From contig NZ_JOEC01000001.1 in NCBI RefSeq assembly GCF_000718085.1, forward strand, positions 1-64,000: 64,000 bases of DNA, read 5' to 3'. Position 1 is the stretch's first letter, and each line of letters begins with the position of its first letter. Positions 1-9,500 of this stretch are shown here, piece by piece. The notes under the pieces are model-generated. The model made no database searches and was not told where the DNA came from. It saw only the letters and a list, made by a program, of their open reading frames with translations. A program made the translations under genes and the position numbers. The DNA is from Mycetocola saprophilus (GTDB taxonomy: Bacteria > Actinomycetota > Actinomycetes > Actinomycetales > Microbacteriaceae).

Positions 1-94
1 ACGCCCGGTTACATTCCGAACCCGGAAGCTAAGGCTCTTTGCGCTGATGGTACTGCAGGGGGGACCCTGTGGGAGAGTAAGTCACCGCCGGACT
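1..94 (+). rRNA. rrf: 5S ribosomal RNA, 3' part
   Basis: The window opens inside a 5S rRNA. The stretch with the motifs CATTCCGAACCCGGAAG and GGGAGAGTAAG and the closing CGCCGGAC is characteristic of the 3' three-quarters of actinobacterial 5S rRNA. Roughly the first 20-25 bases lie outside the window. A strong hairpin terminator follows, so this is the end of an rRNA operon. The exact 3' end is estimated. Confidence 0.93.
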
Positions 95-106
95 TCTTTT
101 TAGAAA

Positions 107-142
107 GCAAGGGCCGCCTCTCTGAGGCGGCCCTTTTGCTTT
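107..142 (+). terminator. Terminator of the rRNA operon
   Basis: A GC-rich hairpin (GGGCCGCCTC, loop, GAGGCGGCCC) is followed directly by TTTTGCTTT, a classic intrinsic terminator just after the 5S rRNA. Confidence 0.9.
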
Positions 143-186
143 AACATGGATTAGAAACGCGCGAACAAAATAGCGAAGGAAGATAG

Positions 187-2430
187 ATGTCTGAATCAGG
201 TCCGGATAATTACACACGCCCCGAGGGTGGCTCCGGCGACTCGTCTTCCGACCGCCGTCCGCGCGCTCGCGCAGATAAGGACGCCGCCCGTTCGGCGGAC
301 CGTGCCGCAAGATTTAAGGCTCAGCGCGAAGGTGGCGCCGGTAGCAGTGTAAACCGCGACGCCCGCCCGCATCGCGACGGACAGCGCCCCTCCGGCGACC
401 GTCCTCAGCGTGATGGCAACCGCTCCTACGGTGACCGTCCCCAGCGCTCCTTTGGTGACCGTCCCCAGGGTGATCGTCCTCAGCGTGATGGTAACCGTTC
501 CTACGGTGACCGTCCCCAGCGTGATGGTAACCGCTCCTACGGTGACCGTCCCCAGCGCTCCTTCGGTGACCGTCCCCAGGGCGACCGTCCGCAGCGCGAA
601 GGCAACCGTTCCTATGGCGACCGTCCCCAGCGCTCCTTCGGTGACCGTCCGCAGGGTGATCGTCCGCAGCGTGAAGGCAACCGTTCCTATGGCGACCGTC
701 CCCAGCGCTCCTTCGGCGATCGTCCGCAGGGTGATCGTCCGCAGCGTGAAGGCAACCGTTCCTATGGCGACCGCCCGCAGCGTTCCTTCGGAGGTCGTCC
801 GCAAGGTGATCGTCCTCAGCGTGATGGTAACCGCTCGTACGGTGATCGTCCCCAGGGCGACCGACCCCAGCGTTCCTATGGCGACCGTCCGCAGCGTGAT
901 GGTAACCGTTCTTACGGTGATCGTCCCCAGCGCTCCTATGGCGATCGTCCGCAGCGTGATGGCAACCGTTCCTTCGGGGATCGTCCCCAGGGCGACCGCC
1001 CTCAGCGTGATGGTAACCGTTCCTACGGCGACCGTCCCCAGCGTGGGGGAGCGGGACGTAACGGCGGCGGCGAGAACCGGCTGTGGACGCGTGACGGTGC
1101 ACCGGCGCGCGGTGACCGTGATGCGAACCGCTACGAGGAGGAACTGACCGAGCAGCAGCGTCTGGCCAAGGAACTCAAGTCGGTTCGTACCCGGCATGAG
1201 GACCCGGAGATTCCCGAGGGCATCACCGAGGACCAGCTGGACCGTCACTCGCGCAATGAGCTGAAGACCCTGACCAAGGAGAACGCCGAGTGGGTGGCAC
1301 GCCACCTGATCATGGCCGCCGGTCTGCTGGAGCACAACGCCGAGCTGGCTCACCAGCACGCAACCTCCGCCGCGCGTCGCGCCGGCCGTATTGGCGTGGT
1401 CCGTGAGACCCTCGCCGTGACCGCCTACAGCGTCGGTGACTACCAGCTGGCCCTGCGCGAGCTACGGACTTTCCGTCGCATCACCGGATCCAACGAGAAC
1501 ATCGCACTGATGGTCGACTGCGAGCGCGCCCTCGAGCGTCCCGACCGCGCCCTTGAGGAGGGTCGGACCGTTGATCCGTCGACCCTGACCCCCGAGGCGC
1601 GTGTGGCCCTGGCCATCGCGATGTCCGGCGCACGCCTCGACCAGAACAAGCCCGAGCTGGCCCTGGCCGAGCTGCAGATTCCCGAGCTCGACCCGAACCG
1701 CGCGTTCGACTGGAGCCCGGATCTGTTCTCTGCCTACGCCGAGGTCCTGGGCGACCTCGACCGAGACAAGGAAGCCGCCACCTGGCGTAAGCGCGCACGG
1801 ATCGCCAGCGAGGCGATCGACGAGCGCTACAACCTCAGCGGTGCCGAGACCATCGACATCACCACGATCTACGAGGACTTCGCGACCGACCTGCACGCGG
1901 ACGAGGAGCAGTTTGACTCCGAGCATTCCGAAACCTCCAGCACGGACGCTCAGGCGGATGCTGATGCCGAAGCCGATGCTGTAGTGGATGCCGAAGCCGA
2001 AGGCGCTGCCGAGGCCAACACTGTCGCCGACGCAGCCGCCGTAGTGGAGGCCGAGGTCGAGGCAGAGGTCGCCGCCGAGGAAGCGGTTGTTGCCGAAGCC
2101 GACGTCATCACCGAGGTGGCCGCCGAAGCACACGCAGACGCGGAAGCTGCCGCCGAAGCAAACACCGTTGCCGAAGCCGCCCTCGCGATCGAAACCGAGG
2201 TTGAGGCAGAGGTTGCCGCCGAGGAAACGGCAGTGACCGAGGCCGAAGCCGCCATCGAGGCCGCCGAGTCGGCGGAGCAGACCGATGGTGCAAACGCCGC
2301 TTCGGAGCCGGCTGACAGCGCAGACGCTGCTGCTGAGCAGACTGACAGCGCGACCTCCGGTGCCGACCAGGCCGATACGGCGAAGACCACTGCTGAGCAG
2401 GGCGACGCCGCGCACCCCGCTGCGGAATAG
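187..2430 (+). CDS. Arg-rich tandem-repeat protein with TPR-like core and Ala/Glu tail
   Basis: The 747-residue protein has three distinct parts. Residues about 60-300 are a low-complexity tandem repeat built from GDRPQR, DGNRSY and GDRPQG blocks, rich in Arg, Asp, Gln and Pro and surely disordered. Residues about 315-580 form a helical, TPR-like core (ELAHQHATSAARRAGRIGVV and later helix pairs) of the kind found in a conserved actinobacterial hypothetical family. Residues about 585-747 are an Ala/Glu/Asp-rich tail. The ATG at 187 has a good Shine-Dalgarno (GAAGGA) and is supported by its position just after the rRNA terminator. The gene is likely co-expressed with the HAD phosphatase downstream, although a hairpin lies between them. 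The basic repeat suggests RNA or ribosome contact, but that is inference; I do not know the function. Confidence 0.85.
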   Translation: MSESGPDNYTRPEGGSGDSSSDRRPRARADKDAARSADRAARFKAQREGGAGSSVNRDARPHRDGQRPSGDRPQRDGNRSYGDRPQRSFGDRPQGDRPQRDGNRSYGDRPQRDGNRSYGDRPQRSFGDRPQGDRPQREGNRSYGDRPQRSFGDRPQGDRPQREGNRSYGDRPQRSFGDRPQGDRPQREGNRSYGDRPQRSFGGRPQGDRPQRDGNRSYGDRPQGDRPQRSYGDRPQRDGNRSYGDRPQRSYGDRPQRDGNRSFGDRPQGDRPQRDGNRSYGDRPQRGGAGRNGGGENRLWTRDGAPARGDRDANRYEEELTEQQRLAKELKSVRTRHEDPEIPEGITEDQLDRHSRNELKTLTKENAEWVARHLIMAAGLLEHNAELAHQHATSAARRAGRIGVVRETLAVTAYSVGDYQLALRELRTFRRITGSNENIALMVDCERALERPDRALEEGRTVDPSTLTPEARVALAIAMSGARLDQNKPELALAELQIPELDPNRAFDWSPDLFSAYAEVLGDLDRDKEAATWRKRARIASEAIDERYNLSGAETIDITTIYEDFATDLHADEEQFDSEHSETSSTDAQADADAEADAVVDAEAEGAAEANTVADAAAVVEAEVEAEVAAEEAVVAEADVITEVAAEAHADAEAAAEANTVAEAALAIETEVEAEVAAEETAVTEAEAAIEAAESAEQTDGANAASEPADSADAAAEQTDSATSGADQADTAKTTAEQGDAAHPAAE
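379..1050 (+). repeat. In-frame tandem repeat coding GDRPQR/DGNRSY/SF units
   Basis: About 36- to 75-bp units repeat in frame within the first gene. Blocks such as GACCGTCCCCAGCG and GATGGTAACCG recur many times with small variations. The repeat is coding, not a CRISPR: units abut without unique spacers and the variation is mostly synonymous. Confidence 0.9.
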
Positions 2431-2456
2431 GCCGACAGCTTACACACGGGTGATGG

Positions 2457-2490
2457 GGCACCCTCCGAGGGGGTACTCTCGGAGGGTGCC
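2457..2490 (+). terminator. 13-bp perfect hairpin without T-tract
   Basis: GGCACCCTCCGAG pairs perfectly with CTCGGAGGGTGCC across an 8-base loop. It lies between the repeat protein and the HAD gene. No T-run follows, so it may attenuate, terminate weakly, or mark an mRNA processing site. Confidence 0.55.
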
Positions 2491-2554
2491 AGCACCTCGG
2501 CGGCAGCGGACCGATGGTCCGCCCGTGCCGTCGAAATCGAGGAGGAGAACACCG

Positions 2555-3604
2555 ATGGTCGTACCGTTTCTGCGTCGTAAGCAGTCGTTGACAACCCCGC
2601 TGACCGGCCGTGACGCGGTCTTCGCGGACCTGGACGGCGTCGTGTACGCCGGTCCCGGTCCGATCCCGCACGCGGTTGAGTCGCTCAACCGCGCGGCGGA
2701 ATCGGTGCGGGTGGGGTACATCACCAACAACGCCTCCCGGACCGACGCCACCGTCGCGGCACACCTCACCGAGCTGGGCCTGAGTGTCCAGCCCTCGGAC
2801 GTGGTCACCAGTCCGCAGGCGGCGATGACCTTGCTGGGCACCCTGGTTGAGCCGGGATCCACGATCCTCGTGGTGGGCGGCGACGGCCTGGTGGATGAAC
2901 TCACCAAGGCCGGTTACGTGGTCACTCGTACCGCAGCGGACAACCCGGTCGCCGTGGTGCAGGGTTTCGCCCCGGATGTGGCCTGGACGCACCTGGCCGA
3001 GGCCGCCTTCACCCTCGCCCCGCGCGAGGGCGAGGCCGAGCTGCCGTGGATCGCCACCAACACCGACTGGACCATTCCCCAGGCCCGCGGCATCGCCCCG
3101 GGTAACGGAACCCTGGTCTCCGCCGTGCACACCGCGGTGGGGCGTCTGGCCACCGTCGCCGGCAAGCCCGAGGTGCCGATCTTCATCGAGGCGAAAAACC
3201 GCTTTGGCGTGACCAACCCGATCATGATCGGGGACCGTCTGGACACCGACATCCTCGGTGCCAACCGTGCGGGAATCGACTCGGTTCTGGTCCTCACCGG
3301 GATCGACCGCCCCAAGCATGTCCTGGCGGCACCGCGCGACTCGCAGCCGACCTACATTCTGGGCGACCTGCGCGAACTCCACGAACCCTACCCGGAAACC
3401 GAGTTCAGCAAGGACGGTCTGACCGCCGCCGTCGCGGACGCGGTCATCTCGATCCGTGGCAACGACATCGTGATCGTCAAGGAGGGTGCCAGCGCGCTCA
3501 ACCGCCTGCGTGCCGCCGCCGCTGTCATCTGGAAGTCGGAGCGTGCGGTGTGGGGCTTCGAGGTCCCCGAGCGCCTCTATCTGGATGATGTGACCGCGGG
3601 CTAA
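2555..3604 (+). CDS. HAD-IIA family hydrolase (NagD-like sugar-phosphate phosphatase)
   Basis: This 349-residue cytosolic protein begins with a HAD motif I, FADLDGVVYAG, in which the first Asp is the nucleophile. Thr/Asn in ITNNASR acts as motif II, and MIGDRLDTDILGANRAG is the C-terminal Mg2+-binding motif. The layout fits the HAD-IIA (NagD/p-nitrophenyl phosphatase/phosphoglycolate phosphatase-like) class, with a C2 cap between the motifs. The ATG at 2555 follows GAGGAGGAG; the open frame extends further upstream but lacks a ribosome site and would overlap the first gene. The C-terminal ~70 residues extend beyond the usual family length. The exact substrate cannot be read from the sequence. 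Confidence 0.9.
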   Translation: MVVPFLRRKQSLTTPLTGRDAVFADLDGVVYAGPGPIPHAVESLNRAAESVRVGYITNNASRTDATVAAHLTELGLSVQPSDVVTSPQAAMTLLGTLVEPGSTILVVGGDGLVDELTKAGYVVTRTAADNPVAVVQGFAPDVAWTHLAEAAFTLAPREGEAELPWIATNTDWTIPQARGIAPGNGTLVSAVHTAVGRLATVAGKPEVPIFIEAKNRFGVTNPIMIGDRLDTDILGANRAGIDSVLVLTGIDRPKHVLAAPRDSQPTYILGDLRELHEPYPETEFSKDGLTAAVADAVISIRGNDIVIVKEGASALNRLRAAAAVIWKSERAVWGFEVPERLYLDDVTAG

Positions 3605-3623
3605 TCCCCGGCCGAGTAAAAGC

Positions 3624-3660
3624 AAACCCGTCCCCCCGCGAGGGCGACGGGTTTCTTTTT
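3624..3660 (+). terminator. Intrinsic terminator after the HAD hydrolase
   Basis: AAACCCGTC pairs with GACGGGTTT and is followed by CTTTTT. Confidence 0.9.
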
Positions 3661-3677
3661 GCCCACGAGTAGGTTAA

Positions 3678-3696
3678 TAAGGTTGCCCTAACCTAA
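3678..3696 (+). promoter_or_regulatory. DtxR/IdeR-like iron box upstream of first HtaA-type gene
   Basis: TAAGGTTGCCCTAACCTAA matches the 19-bp DtxR/IdeR consensus (TTAGGTTAGCCTAACCTAA) at 16 of 19 positions by eye. A plausible -10 (TAAGAT) overlaps its right end, so a bound iron-loaded repressor would block the promoter. Iron-dependent repression is inferred. Confidence 0.75.
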
Positions 3697-3774
3697 GATA
3701 GGGGATGCTAACTCGTGTTCCGTCTGTCGGGGCCGGTTTGCATTCCCCCACACTCAACTCGGAAAGAGTCCTTC

Positions 3775-6366
3775 GTGAAAACTCTTCATCGAGCGCTTGG
3801 TGTCGCCCCGCTGATTGGCGCGCTCGCGCTGGCCCCGTTGCTCGGAGCCGGTCCCGCCCACGCGGCCCCGGACAACACCCGCTCCTACTCGTATGTTTCC
3901 TCGGTCGCCGCCGGTAACCAGGCTCGCCAGTTTGCCCTGGATGAGCGCAACGGCGCCCTGTACGTCCCCACCGATAACGGCGATGGTCAGCCCGGTGCGC
4001 TGACCCGGGTGGGCTCGGCCGCGTTTACGGCCGAGACGCCGATCCTGCTGGAATCCGCCGCCACGCGCGTGGCCGTGGATCCGGCAACCAACACCGCGTT
4101 TGTGGCGCGTGATGATCTCAACGGCGGCTGGGACTTCGCCCTCACCGGTTCCCTGGACGTGATTGATCTCGCCACCGGGACGGTGACCAAAACCATCCAC
4201 GGCGTCCCCACCACCACGGACTCGATCGTCTACTACCCGCGCACCAACACGGTCTACGCGATGTCGAACGACTATGTAGTCCCGATCGATCCCGCCGCGG
4301 GAACCGTGGGTACCCCGGTGGAGATCTCCACCGTGGCCGACACCTACTTCACCAACGCGGTCATCGACCCGGCGAACGACCGGCTGTGGGCGGGTAACCG
4401 CACCAAGGGGACCATCGAAGCCTTTGACCTGCGCACAAATACCTGGCTTAAGGATCAGTCGATCCCGGTGACTACGTTCACGTTCGACGGGACCGTGGTG
4501 GGTGGATCGCTCGCCGCCCTGGCCATCGACCCGGCCCTGAACCAGATCTATGCGGTCCTCAACCCCAACAGCAAGGGCGTGTGGAACGCGGGCCTGGGCA
4601 AGCTCGTGGTGGCCAATACGCAGACCCGTCAGATCCTGGGTACCCCGATCCAGGTGGGCAAAACCTCGCGGGCGGCGGCGGTGGATACCCGCAGCCACGA
4701 GGTCTATGTGACCAGCAGCGAGGACTCCGCACTGACCGTGATCAGCCCGGACACCTGGACCGCCAAGACCGCGGTGGACTTCGTTCAGGCCGGGATCGTC
4801 TCGGGTTACGGTACCGGACCGGCAAACCTTTGGGGTGTGGCCACCGACCCGACCAATAACGCGGTGTTCGTCTCGCATCCGTACTCCAAGACCCCGCTGA
4901 GCAGCACGCAGTCGGCGATCTCCAAGGTGGCCGTATCGGGTGCTCTCCCCGCCGTGACCGCGCTCGCGCCGGCCCCCGGTCAGGGTGAAACCCAGCCGAG
5001 CACCCCTCCGGTGGTCAACCCGGTTTTTAGCGGGCCGAAGGCACCCGCTCTGGCCAAGGGGCCGGACGGTGCGGTGGAAATCACGGCGAACAGCCTCACC
5101 TGGGATATCTCCGCGTACGCCAGCGCCTGGGAGGCCCACCCGTACGGCGGGGTGCGCGTGAGTGATAAGAACGCGTTTACCTTCTCTTCGGGGACCGGGT
5201 GGAGTGACCCGAAGACCGGTGCCGCGCAGATCGGCTGGGGCGACGCGATCGAGTATCGCCCCTACCCGGGGCTCGCCCCTGATGTGTTCCTCACCTTCGC
5301 CAACCCGTACCTGGTGCGAAATGCCGATGGGAGCGGTGCGCTGAGCTTCGACGTGGCCTGGGGAGAGTCCAAAGCCAACGTTTCCGCGGGGTACAAGCGG
5401 GTCACTCTGGCTACCTTCACCAACCTGAGTCTGAGCGTTCAGGGGGACGGATCCACCGCGATCTCGGGCACACCTGTCTATGCTGGCCGCGTGTACCAGG
5501 CGCCGGGACAGGCGGCCTCGCCCAACTCGTTCCCCAAGTCGTTCATCGATTACCTCGACCCGGCGCTGCGCGGATGGTGGATGACCACCTCGGCCTCCGC
5601 CGACGGTAACGCACGCAAGGTGCCCAACCCGATCGCCGGCACCTTTACCGCGACCGCTAAGCCTTCCGAGGCGAATGGTCCCGCCGTCGATGGGGGAGAG
5701 ACGGTGGTGACGCCGACGCCGGAGCCGTCCACCGGGCCCTCGACCGATCCCTCGACCGGGCCGTCGACCGGGCCGTCCACTGGGCCGTCGACTGCACCTT
5801 CTACCGATCCGTCGACTGCACCTTCTACCGATCCGTCGACTGCACCTTCTACCGATCCGTCGACTGGGCCTACGACCGGGCCGTCGACCGCGCCGAGCAC
5901 GGATCCGTCCGCCGCCCCCTCGATCGATCCGGGAACCCCGGATAACCGCACCGTCGTGCCCGTCACCATCGGCAGCTCCGCCGCCGTGGCCGGTGGTAGC
6001 GTGCACCTACGAGCATCCGGATTCGCGGCGGGGGAGACGGTCGAAATCTGGCTGCACTCGACCCCGGTGCGTCTGGCTACCGTCACCGCGGATGCGCGGG
6101 GCCTGGTTGAGGCCACCGTGACGATCCCCGCCACCACACCGCCCGGTGCCCACACCCTCAAGCTGGAGGGCACAACCGCCCGCGGCGAGGCACCGGTCAC
6201 GGTTTCGGCGGCGCTGTCCACCGGTGATGTCGCCCCCGTCTCGGCCGGTCCCGGCCAGCTCTCGCAGACAGGTGCCAATATCGCCGGGGTGCTCATCGCC
6301 GGCAGCGTGCTGCTGCTCCTGGGGCTGGGCTTTGTGCTCAAGCGCCGCCGCGAGGAGGGGGTCTAG
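3775..6366 (+). CDS. Sortase-anchored surface protein, beta-propeller plus HtaA-like module
   Basis: This 863-residue surface protein starts at a GTG preceded by GGAAAGAG; an upstream ATG at 3715 would put 20 unlikely residues before the signal peptide. A secretion signal (LIGALALAPLLGAGPAHA) ends near residue 32. Residues about 35-420 carry YVTN/YncE-type repeats (LYVPTDN, NAVFVSHPY) typical of a beta-propeller. Residues about 433-628 form a divergent HtaA-like module (LTWDISAYASAWEAHPYG, FANPYLV). A Pro-Ser-Thr linker, an Ig-like domain (about 723-812), LSQTG at 829, a hydrophobic helix and KRRR complete a sortase signal. HtaA domains bind heme in corynebacteria. The upstream iron box and tandem paralogue support a role in heme or iron capture at the wall, though no heme permease is nearby. 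It lacks the canonical second HtaA domain of its neighbour. Confidence 0.82.
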   Translation: MKTLHRALGVAPLIGALALAPLLGAGPAHAAPDNTRSYSYVSSVAAGNQARQFALDERNGALYVPTDNGDGQPGALTRVGSAAFTAETPILLESAATRVAVDPATNTAFVARDDLNGGWDFALTGSLDVIDLATGTVTKTIHGVPTTTDSIVYYPRTNTVYAMSNDYVVPIDPAAGTVGTPVEISTVADTYFTNAVIDPANDRLWAGNRTKGTIEAFDLRTNTWLKDQSIPVTTFTFDGTVVGGSLAALAIDPALNQIYAVLNPNSKGVWNAGLGKLVVANTQTRQILGTPIQVGKTSRAAAVDTRSHEVYVTSSEDSALTVISPDTWTAKTAVDFVQAGIVSGYGTGPANLWGVATDPTNNAVFVSHPYSKTPLSSTQSAISKVAVSGALPAVTALAPAPGQGETQPSTPPVVNPVFSGPKAPALAKGPDGAVEITANSLTWDISAYASAWEAHPYGGVRVSDKNAFTFSSGTGWSDPKTGAAQIGWGDAIEYRPYPGLAPDVFLTFANPYLVRNADGSGALSFDVAWGESKANVSAGYKRVTLATFTNLSLSVQGDGSTAISGTPVYAGRVYQAPGQAASPNSFPKSFIDYLDPALRGWWMTTSASADGNARKVPNPIAGTFTATAKPSEANGPAVDGGETVVTPTPEPSTGPSTDPSTGPSTGPSTGPSTAPSTDPSTAPSTDPSTAPSTDPSTGPTTGPSTAPSTDPSAAPSIDPGTPDNRTVVPVTIGSSAAVAGGSVHLRASGFAAGETVEIWLHSTPVRLATVTADARGLVEATVTIPATTPPGAHTLKLEGTTARGEAPVTVSAALSTGDVAPVSAGPGQLSQTGANIAGVLIAGSVLLLLGLGFVLKRRREEGV
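5721..5934 (+). repeat. Pro-Ser-Thr wall-spanning linker repeat
   Basis: In-frame 12-bp units encode PSTG/PSTD/PSTA. Such linkers hold surface domains away from the cell wall. Several units (ACTGCACCTTCTACCGATCC) are near identical, which suggests slippage-driven length change. Confidence 0.85.
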
Positions 6367-6380
6367 CCCTTTCTCTGGTC

Positions 6381-6424
6381 GGGGCCCGTACGCGCGATCG
6401 GCGCGACGGGCCCCGGCTTTTCGG
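6381..6424 (+). terminator. Terminator after first HtaA-type gene
   Basis: GGGGCCCGT pairs with ACGGGCCCC around an inner CGCGC/GCGCG stem; GGCTTTT follows. Confidence 0.8.
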
Positions 6425-6460
6425 GTTTTGGGAGGCGATTTTCTCCGAGAAATAGGTTAA

Positions 6461-6499
6461 TAAGGCATCCCTAACCTAAGCTAGGTAAGGCTAGCCTGA
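6461..6499 (+). promoter_or_regulatory. Two adjacent DtxR/IdeR-like boxes upstream of second HtaA gene
   Basis: TAAGGCATCCCTAACCTAA (6461-6479) and CTAGGTAAGGCTAGCCTGA (6481-6499) each match the DtxR/IdeR consensus at about 14 of 19 positions. The -10-like TAAGCT spans their junction, matching the layout at the first HtaA-type gene. Double occupancy would give tight iron repression (inference). Confidence 0.7.
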
Positions 6500-6561
6500 T
6501 CAACAGTGACTGTGGTCGGGCGATGCTCCTTCCCCCACACCACACTCGGAAAGAGTCCTTC

Positions 6562-9500
6562 GTGATTACTCTTCATCGAGCGCTGAGTGTTGCGCCGCTG
6601 ATCGGCGCGCTCGTGTTGGCACCGCTCATCGGTGCCGCACCCGCGCAGGCAGCCGGAGACAACACCCGCTCCTACACCTACTCGTCCTCGGTAGCCGCCG
6701 GCAAGCAGGCCCGATCGTTCGCTCTGGATGAGCGCAACGGTGCCCTCTATGTGCCCACCGACGATTCGAAAACCAAGACCGGTGCGCTGACCCGGGTGAG
6801 CACCCCGACCTTCACCGTGGGGGACACCTCGATCCCGTTCAGCAGCGGCATCGACAAGCTCGTGGTCGACCCGGCTACCAACACCGCCTTCGTCCCGCGT
6901 GCCCGCACCGCAGCCGACGATAAGAGCGGCATGCAGGGAACCCTGGACGTGGTGGACCTGGCGAGCGGAAGCGTCCTAAAGACCATTGCCGGAACCCCCA
7001 CCAGCGTGAGTTCGATGGCCTTCTACCCGGCCACCCGCACCGTGTATCTGGCAACCTCGACCCAGGTGGTTCCGGTGGGCATCGACGCCGGTACCGTGGG
7101 CGCCCCGATCTCGGTGAGCACCGCCAAGTTTCCGTCGCTGACAAACATCGTGATCGACCCCGCCGCCGGCAAGCTCTGGGTGGGCGATAAGGGTAGCGCG
7201 GATGTGATCACCGCCATCGACCTGAAAACCAACACCTGGCTCTCCTCGATCCAGATCGGCGTGGGCACCTTTGAATTCCCCGGCGGACCCATCGGCGGTT
7301 ACCTGACCTCGCTGGGCATCGACCCGGTCCTGCACCACCTCTACGTGGCCTATGACGCCGACTGGATGAGCGATGACCAGGATGGCAAGCTCGTGGTGGT
7401 CGACACCGACACCAACCTGATCCTCGGTAGCCCGATCGGGCTCGGTGATACCACCCGCGGCATCGCCGTGGATGCCCGCAGCCACGAGGTCTATGTGACC
7501 TCCAGCGCCGATGCGGCCCTACGCGTGATCAGCCCCGACACCTGGACCTCGAAGATCGCCGTGGACTTTGTGACAGCCGGAGTGGTCCGCGACTACGGTG
7601 CCGGCAGCGCTAACCTCTGGGCCGTGGCCGCAGACCCCACCAATAACGCGGTGTTTGTCTCCCACCCGTATGATGGCAACCCGATCAGCGCGACCAACTC
7701 GGCGATCTCGAAGATCGCGGTGGCCGGAGCGCTGCCGGTCGTCAGCGCGCTGGCCCCGGCCCCCGGCCAGGACGGCACCGCCCCGACCAAGCCCGCCGAG
7801 CCCAACCCGGCCTTCACCGGGCCGAAGGCACCCGCGCTCGCCGCAGCACCCGCCGGGGCCGTCGAGACCAGCGGAAACGCCCTCACCTGGGACATCTCGG
7901 ACTACGCCAACGAGTGGGAAACCCACCCGTATGGCGAGGTGGCCGTGGACCGCGCCGGACTGTTCACCTTCTCGGGTGGACAGGGATGGAGCGATCCGAA
8001 AACCGGTGCCGCCCAGATCGGCTGGAGCGACGCGATTGAGTACCGTCCCTACCCGGGCCTTGCCCCCGACGTGTTCCTGACCTTCGCCAACCCCTACCTG
8101 ATCCGCCAGGCCGACGGTTCGGCCGCGCTGAGTTTCGACGTGGCCTGGGGCGAGTCCAAGACCAACGTGTCGGCGGGATTCAAGCGCGTGACCGTGGCCA
8201 CCTTTGCCGCGCTCAAGCTTGAGGCGCAGTCCGATGGCAGCACCAAGATTTCCGGAACCCCGGACTATGCGGGTCGCGTGTATCAGGCACCGGGAGCGGC
8301 GGCCTCGCCCAACTCGTTCCCCAAGTCGTTTATCGACTACCTGACCCCGGGCCTGCGCGGCTGGTGGATGACCACCTCGGCCTCGGCCGAGGGCAACGCT
8401 CGCAAGGTCCCCAACCCGCTCTCGGGCACCTTCACCGCAACTAGCACCCCCTCCACCGCCAACGGTCCCGCCGTCGACGGCGGAGAGGGACACGGATCCA
8501 CCCCGGAGCCCTCGACCGACCCGAGTACCCCGCCGACCAGCCCGACCCCGGATCCCTCGACCGAGCCCAGCACCCCGCCCGGAAAGCCCGGAAGCATCAC
8601 CGGTTCGGCGGTCTGGGGTGTGCACGACGCATTCCGCAAGTACATCCTCGGCGACATCGCCAAGGGATCGATCACCGGGACCGGCGGGGCCGTGGCCGAT
8701 GCCGCCGGTATCGTCACCTTCCCGCTGACCGAAACCACGAAGGCACCCACCACCTCGATCGCGTTCTCCGGGACCGTGACCTACCTCGGTCACCTGGTGG
8801 GCGACACCTGGCAGCTGCGCAGCGTGCTCACCGATCCGCGGGTCGAGATTTCCGGAACCACGGCCTCGATCTTCGCCACCTACTCGGCTCGGTCGATGGG
8901 CGGCGTGGACACCCCGGCGGGTGCCCCGGTCCTGATCGCAACCGCGGATCTGTCCGGCTCGGTGCTGAAGACCGATGCCAATGGCTCGATCACGATCACC
9001 GCCGCACCGACCGTGCTGGCCGAAACCGGACGGGACCTGTTCGGTGGAACCTACCCGGCCGGTACCGCGCTGGCACCGCTGTCGCTCAAGGTGACGGTGA
9101 CCCCGGCCACCGACCCGAGTACCCCGCCGACCAGCCCGACGCCGGAGCCGTCGACCAGTCCTTCGACCGGGCCTTCGACCGGCCCGTCCACGGGGCCTTC
9201 CACCGAGCCCTCGACTGGGCCCTCGACCGCGCCTTCTACGGGTCCCTCAACCGGGCCGAGCGTGCCGCCGACCAGCCCGACCCAGGGGCCCTCGACCGAG
9301 CCCTCCACCGGGCCGAGCACTCAGCCTTCGACGCCGAGCACCTCGGACACCCGGGTCACCGTCCCGGTGACCGTGGGGAAGTCCAGCGTGGCCGTGGGTG
9401 GGACCGTGCACGTGTCCGCCGCCGGATTCGCCGCGGATGAGCCGGTGGAAATCTGGCTGCACTCGACCCCGGTGCGTCTGGCCGTGGTCAACGCGGACAC

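Noticed and set aside
379..1050. Regular short repeats that resemble a CRISPR array
   Set aside because: Units abut with no unique spacers, stay in frame with one long gene, and vary mostly at third positions. This is a coding tandem repeat.
196..1359. Long open frames on the minus strand and in other frames over the repeat gene
   Set aside because: They are mirror images of the Arg-rich repeat in GC-rich DNA, with no ribosome sites or recognisable domains.
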